A stretch of DNA of 54,130 nt, from positions 1-54,130 of the forward strand of contig JAQBNS010000134.1 in assembly GCA_028288405.1 (NCBI GenBank), written 5' to 3'. Position 1 is the stretch's first letter; every line of letters begins with the position of its first letter. This document shows positions 51,766 through 54,130 of the stretch, in pieces. The notes beneath the pieces are model-generated. The model did no database searches, was not told the origin of the DNA, and was given only the letters and a program-made list of their open reading frames with translations. The DNA comes from Chitinophagaceae bacterium (GTDB lineage Bacteria; Bacteroidota; Bacteroidia; Cytophagales; Cytophagaceae). The position numbers were made by a program, and so were the translations under genes.

Positions 51766-54000
51766 TTGAAAAGTTTTTTTTTAAATGTGTATGAGAAACT
51801 TCATACTACCTTACTGGCTCCCGCAATCATTGGCGTATTAGTATTTGGATTGTTCTTCGATTGGAGTATTGTTGAACCGACCAATATCGCCTGGTTATTG
51901 CGTGATGGCGGAGATAGTGTCCAGCATTATTTGGGAAGTTTTGCTTTTCGTTCGGATACCTGGCATTTTCCTCTTACTAAAACGGTTTTAGTCACTCACC
52001 CTGAAGGAGTAAGTATTGTTTTTACGGATTCTAATCCTCTTTTGTCGATCATTGCTAAATGTATTAAGTTTATATTTCCACCGTACTATCAATTTTTTGG
52101 TTTCTGGCTATTGTTATGCTGGATACTACAAAGTGTACTGGGCTATTTATTAATCAAAAAATTAACCGGCAATAAACACTATGCTTTATTGTCGGCTGTC
52201 CTCTTCTGTCTTTTGCCTACACAGCTTCACCGCATAGGACATGCTAATCTAGTGGCGTTCTGGACTATTCTCTGGGCCTTGTATGTATTTATAAACGATG
52301 ACTTTTCCAGAAATAAGAAACAGTGGTTGTTCTTTCTTATTTTCTCTTTGAGTGCATTGATTCATCCTTACCTTTTATTCATGGTTTTATTCATAGGAGG
52401 AACTTGGTACTGTATTGAAATCATCCAGTTTATTAAAGCACGAGATTATCAAAAGACATTTCGTTTTGTAGGCATTAATGCGTTGTATGGAATTGCATTG
52501 GGATTAATTTTCTGGGTGGCCGGTTATTTTTACAACATAGGTCCGGTGGAAGGAATGAATGGTTTTGGCTATTATTCTATGAATCTCAATGGACCTTTCA
52601 ATGATATAGGTGATAGATTTTCATATTTCATGAATCCGTTCCCCCGTGAAGGTGGACAATACGAAGGTTATCAATATTTAGGTTTTGGAGTTTTAGTATT
52701 GTTTGCACTGATTACATGGTATGGTATAAAAAAAGAGAAACCATATTTGGTACCGTTCGGCTTATTCTATGCTACCGTTTGTCTCTTATTTTTATTGGTC
52801 AAGCACGATACCATCTCATTCTATGAAAAAGTGCTGGTTTCCTTCTTCTTTATATTCTACGGCTCTATAGGTTATTTATTATACAAAGAAAAACAAACTT
52901 CATTAGTATACTTATACATTCCGGCTACACTTTGCTTTCTCTATGCCTTGTCTAATAAAGTGATGCTGGGCAATACAGTACTTTATGAATACTTTCCGAA
53001 TAATGATGCCTTTTACATTTTCTTTTTACAATCTGCACGTTCGTCAGGAAGATTTTTTTGGGTAACACTTTTGTTCTTATTGGTCGGAGGATTGTTTCTT
53101 TTGCATCGATACTTTGGAAAGGATAATAAGAGTATGTTACTTTTAGCACTCATTATTTTTATTCAGTATTTAGACATTCCAAACAAAGGATTCATTATTG
53201 CCAGCAACAACAAAGATTACGAATCACCATTGGATGCATCAAGCAAAGAACAGATACTTGCTTCTAAGACGATTCATTTCCTTTCCGGGTTTGATATGAA
53301 AATCGCTGAGTTCTCTTTGTTGAACCAAAAGATGTTGAATAAGTTTTACATCGCACATGAACCGAGTTCTGTTACTGTAAAAAGATTAGAAGAAGAATTG
53401 CAGCAGTTGAAAGGGAAAAAACAAAATCCGCAAGATCTATACCTGATTGGCTCATCATCTGATCTACCTTTGAATGTGCCTTTGAACGTGTATAATTTTT
53501 TCGGAGGGTATTTGTCTGTTACTCCCACTGATTACCATTCTAAAACGTCTAAATCTATTTGGATAAATCATAAAGAAAGTGATTCACTGAGCACCCTTAT
53601 TCGACAAATAAAAACAAGTCCATTGGTATTAATCGCTGTAAAGGACGAAGCATTTGGTTTGCTGCCAGACTTTTTCAAACAACAATTGGATTCTTTGTAT
53701 AAAAGCAAGTTGACCAATATTGCTTTTAGAGATTCTTATCTGGCTGTGTTTAGCTATGGTAAATTGATTACTGAGTCGCTTGGTAAAGGACATGCATTAG
53801 AATATAAAGAATCGTTATTGAATCATGAGATCTTTTTAAAGAGTGCCGGATATGATTGCGGTAACGAAGCGATCGTCAGTGTTGATGGGACCAACTTATC
53901 TACTAAGAGCACAGGTTTCAATGTATTAGTGTTAGAGGAAAAAGGAGAGATTTGGAATGCTTATAACTACAATACGTTTGGGAAAACGTATACTTATTAG
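51766..54000 (+). CDS. DUF6311-type multi-pass membrane protein
   Basis: The 744-residue protein has about 12 membrane helices in its first 500 residues and a soluble C-terminal domain. The loop LLRDGGDSVQHYLGSFAFRSDTWHFPLT after the first helix is typical of the DUF6311 family and recalls GT-C transferases with acidic loop residues. The C-terminal domain ends with strands. It is probably a membrane glycosyltransferase acting with the upstream GT2, which starts a two-gene operon (25-base gap). The start is a TTG; no ATG fits. Confidence 0.75.
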   Translation: MKSFFLNVYEKLHTTLLAPAIIGVLVFGLFFDWSIVEPTNIAWLLRDGGDSVQHYLGSFAFRSDTWHFPLTKTVLVTHPEGVSIVFTDSNPLLSIIAKCIKFIFPPYYQFFGFWLLLCWILQSVLGYLLIKKLTGNKHYALLSAVLFCLLPTQLHRIGHANLVAFWTILWALYVFINDDFSRNKKQWLFFLIFSLSALIHPYLLFMVLFIGGTWYCIEIIQFIKARDYQKTFRFVGINALYGIALGLIFWVAGYFYNIGPVEGMNGFGYYSMNLNGPFNDIGDRFSYFMNPFPREGGQYEGYQYLGFGVLVLFALITWYGIKKEKPYLVPFGLFYATVCLLFLLVKHDTISFYEKVLVSFFFIFYGSIGYLLYKEKQTSLVYLYIPATLCFLYALSNKVMLGNTVLYEYFPNNDAFYIFFLQSARSSGRFFWVTLLFLLVGGLFLLHRYFGKDNKSMLLLALIIFIQYLDIPNKGFIIASNNKDYESPLDASSKEQILASKTIHFLSGFDMKIAEFSLLNQKMLNKFYIAHEPSSVTVKRLEEELQQLKGKKQNPQDLYLIGSSSDLPLNVPLNVYNFFGGYLSVTPTDYHSKTSKSIWINHKESDSLSTLIRQIKTSPLVLIAVKDEAFGLLPDFFKQQLDSLYKSKLTNIAFRDSYLAVFSYGKLITESLGKGHALEYKESLLNHEIFLKSAGYDCGNEAIVSVDGTNLSTKSTGFNVLVLEEKGEIWNAYNYNTFGKTYTY

Positions 54001-54010
54001 ATTTGCTGAA

Positions 54011-54043
54011 AACAAAAAAGGTTCTGAAAAAAATCAGAACCTT
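54011..54043 (-). terminator. Intrinsic terminator of tRNA-Met
   Basis: On the minus strand the stem AAGGTTCTGA/TCAGAACCTT (54043-54034 with 54027-54018) is followed by a T-run. It lies 8 bases beyond the tRNA 3' end. Confidence 0.8.
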
Positions 54044-54051
54044 AAATAGAG

Positions 54052-54125
54052 TAGCGAAGACGGGAGTTGAACCCGTGACCTCAGGGTTATGAATCCTGCG
54101 CTCTAACCAACTGAGCTACCTCGCC
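54052..54125 (-). tRNA. tRNA-Met (anticodon CAU), elongator type
   Basis: This 74-base cloverleaf has acceptor GGCGAGG/CTTCGCT with two or more G-U pairs, D-arm GCTC/GAGC, anticodon loop TTCATAA, T-arm ACGGG-TTCAACT-CCCGT and discriminator A. A paired position 1-72 (G-U) argues against initiator tRNA. An A31-C39 mismatch weakens the anticodon stem. A tRNA-Ile2 reading (CAU modified by TilS) cannot be fully excluded. Confidence 0.92.
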
Positions 54126-54130
54126 ATTAA

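Overview
The window looks like chromosome of a Bacteroidota bacterium, most likely a Cytophaga-type gliding or environmental member. Supporting signs are several TAnnTTTG promoter boxes, many TTG/GTG starts, outer-membrane proteins typical of the phylum (putative porin, DUF5686 protein, small beta-barrels), a PorE-like TPR/beta-propeller/OmpA protein of the kind tied to type IX secretion, and a flexirubin-type pigment gene cluster. Species cannot be fixed from the sequence alone. No insertion sequence, prophage, CRISPR array or rRNA was seen.

Layout. 1-2280 (minus) is the 5' part of a large secreted LamG/Fn3 surface protein cut by the window edge. 2463-5401 holds lpxK and a putative porin. 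5488-30184 is a contiguous aryl-polyene/flexirubin cluster of 22 genes, all on the plus strand except one flavin-dependent halogenase. 30302-31139 (minus) is a small lipoprotein-like gene and an XRE regulator preceded by five copies of a 12-bp operator. 31360-33810 is a PorE-like envelope protein. 33888-34927 (minus) is a two-gene YeeE/YedE sulfur-transport pair. 35104-36999 is a secreted glycoside hydrolase. 37056-37244 is a decayed tRNA-like unit plus tRNA-Asp. 37399-54000 is mostly housekeeping and envelope genes: accA, an MBL hydrolase, two paralogous beta-barrels flanking a lipoprotein hydrolase, parC, a PH-domain protein, a decayed pseudogene, a DUF5686 protein, a TPR lipoprotein, msrA, pgeF, a GT2 and a DUF6311 membrane protein. 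tRNA-Met closes the window.

How the pigment genes fit together. Tyrosine ammonia-lyase would make 4-coumarate, and a PaaK-like ligase would activate it. Two acyl carrier proteins (ACPs), activated by a dedicated AcpS, would carry the chain. Three complete ketosynthases and two Cys-less ketosynthase homologues, with one ketoreductase and two hot-dog dehydratases, would build the polyene. A halogenase, an O-methyltransferase and a CrtI-like oxidoreductase could tailor it. LPLATs, a C45-type Ntn hydrolase, LolA plus a lipoprotein, a NodB-type deacetylase, a GT2-DUF2062 protein and an MMPL-LPLAT-methyltransferase fusion would esterify it and deliver it to the outer membrane. The dialkylresorcinol genes darA and darB, expected for a full flexirubin, are not in the window.

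The least explained sequence features are long perfect inverted repeats with word-like arms between three of the four convergent gene pairs, one of which starts exactly on both flanking stop codons, and the operator array whose 12-mer contains a promoter -7 box.
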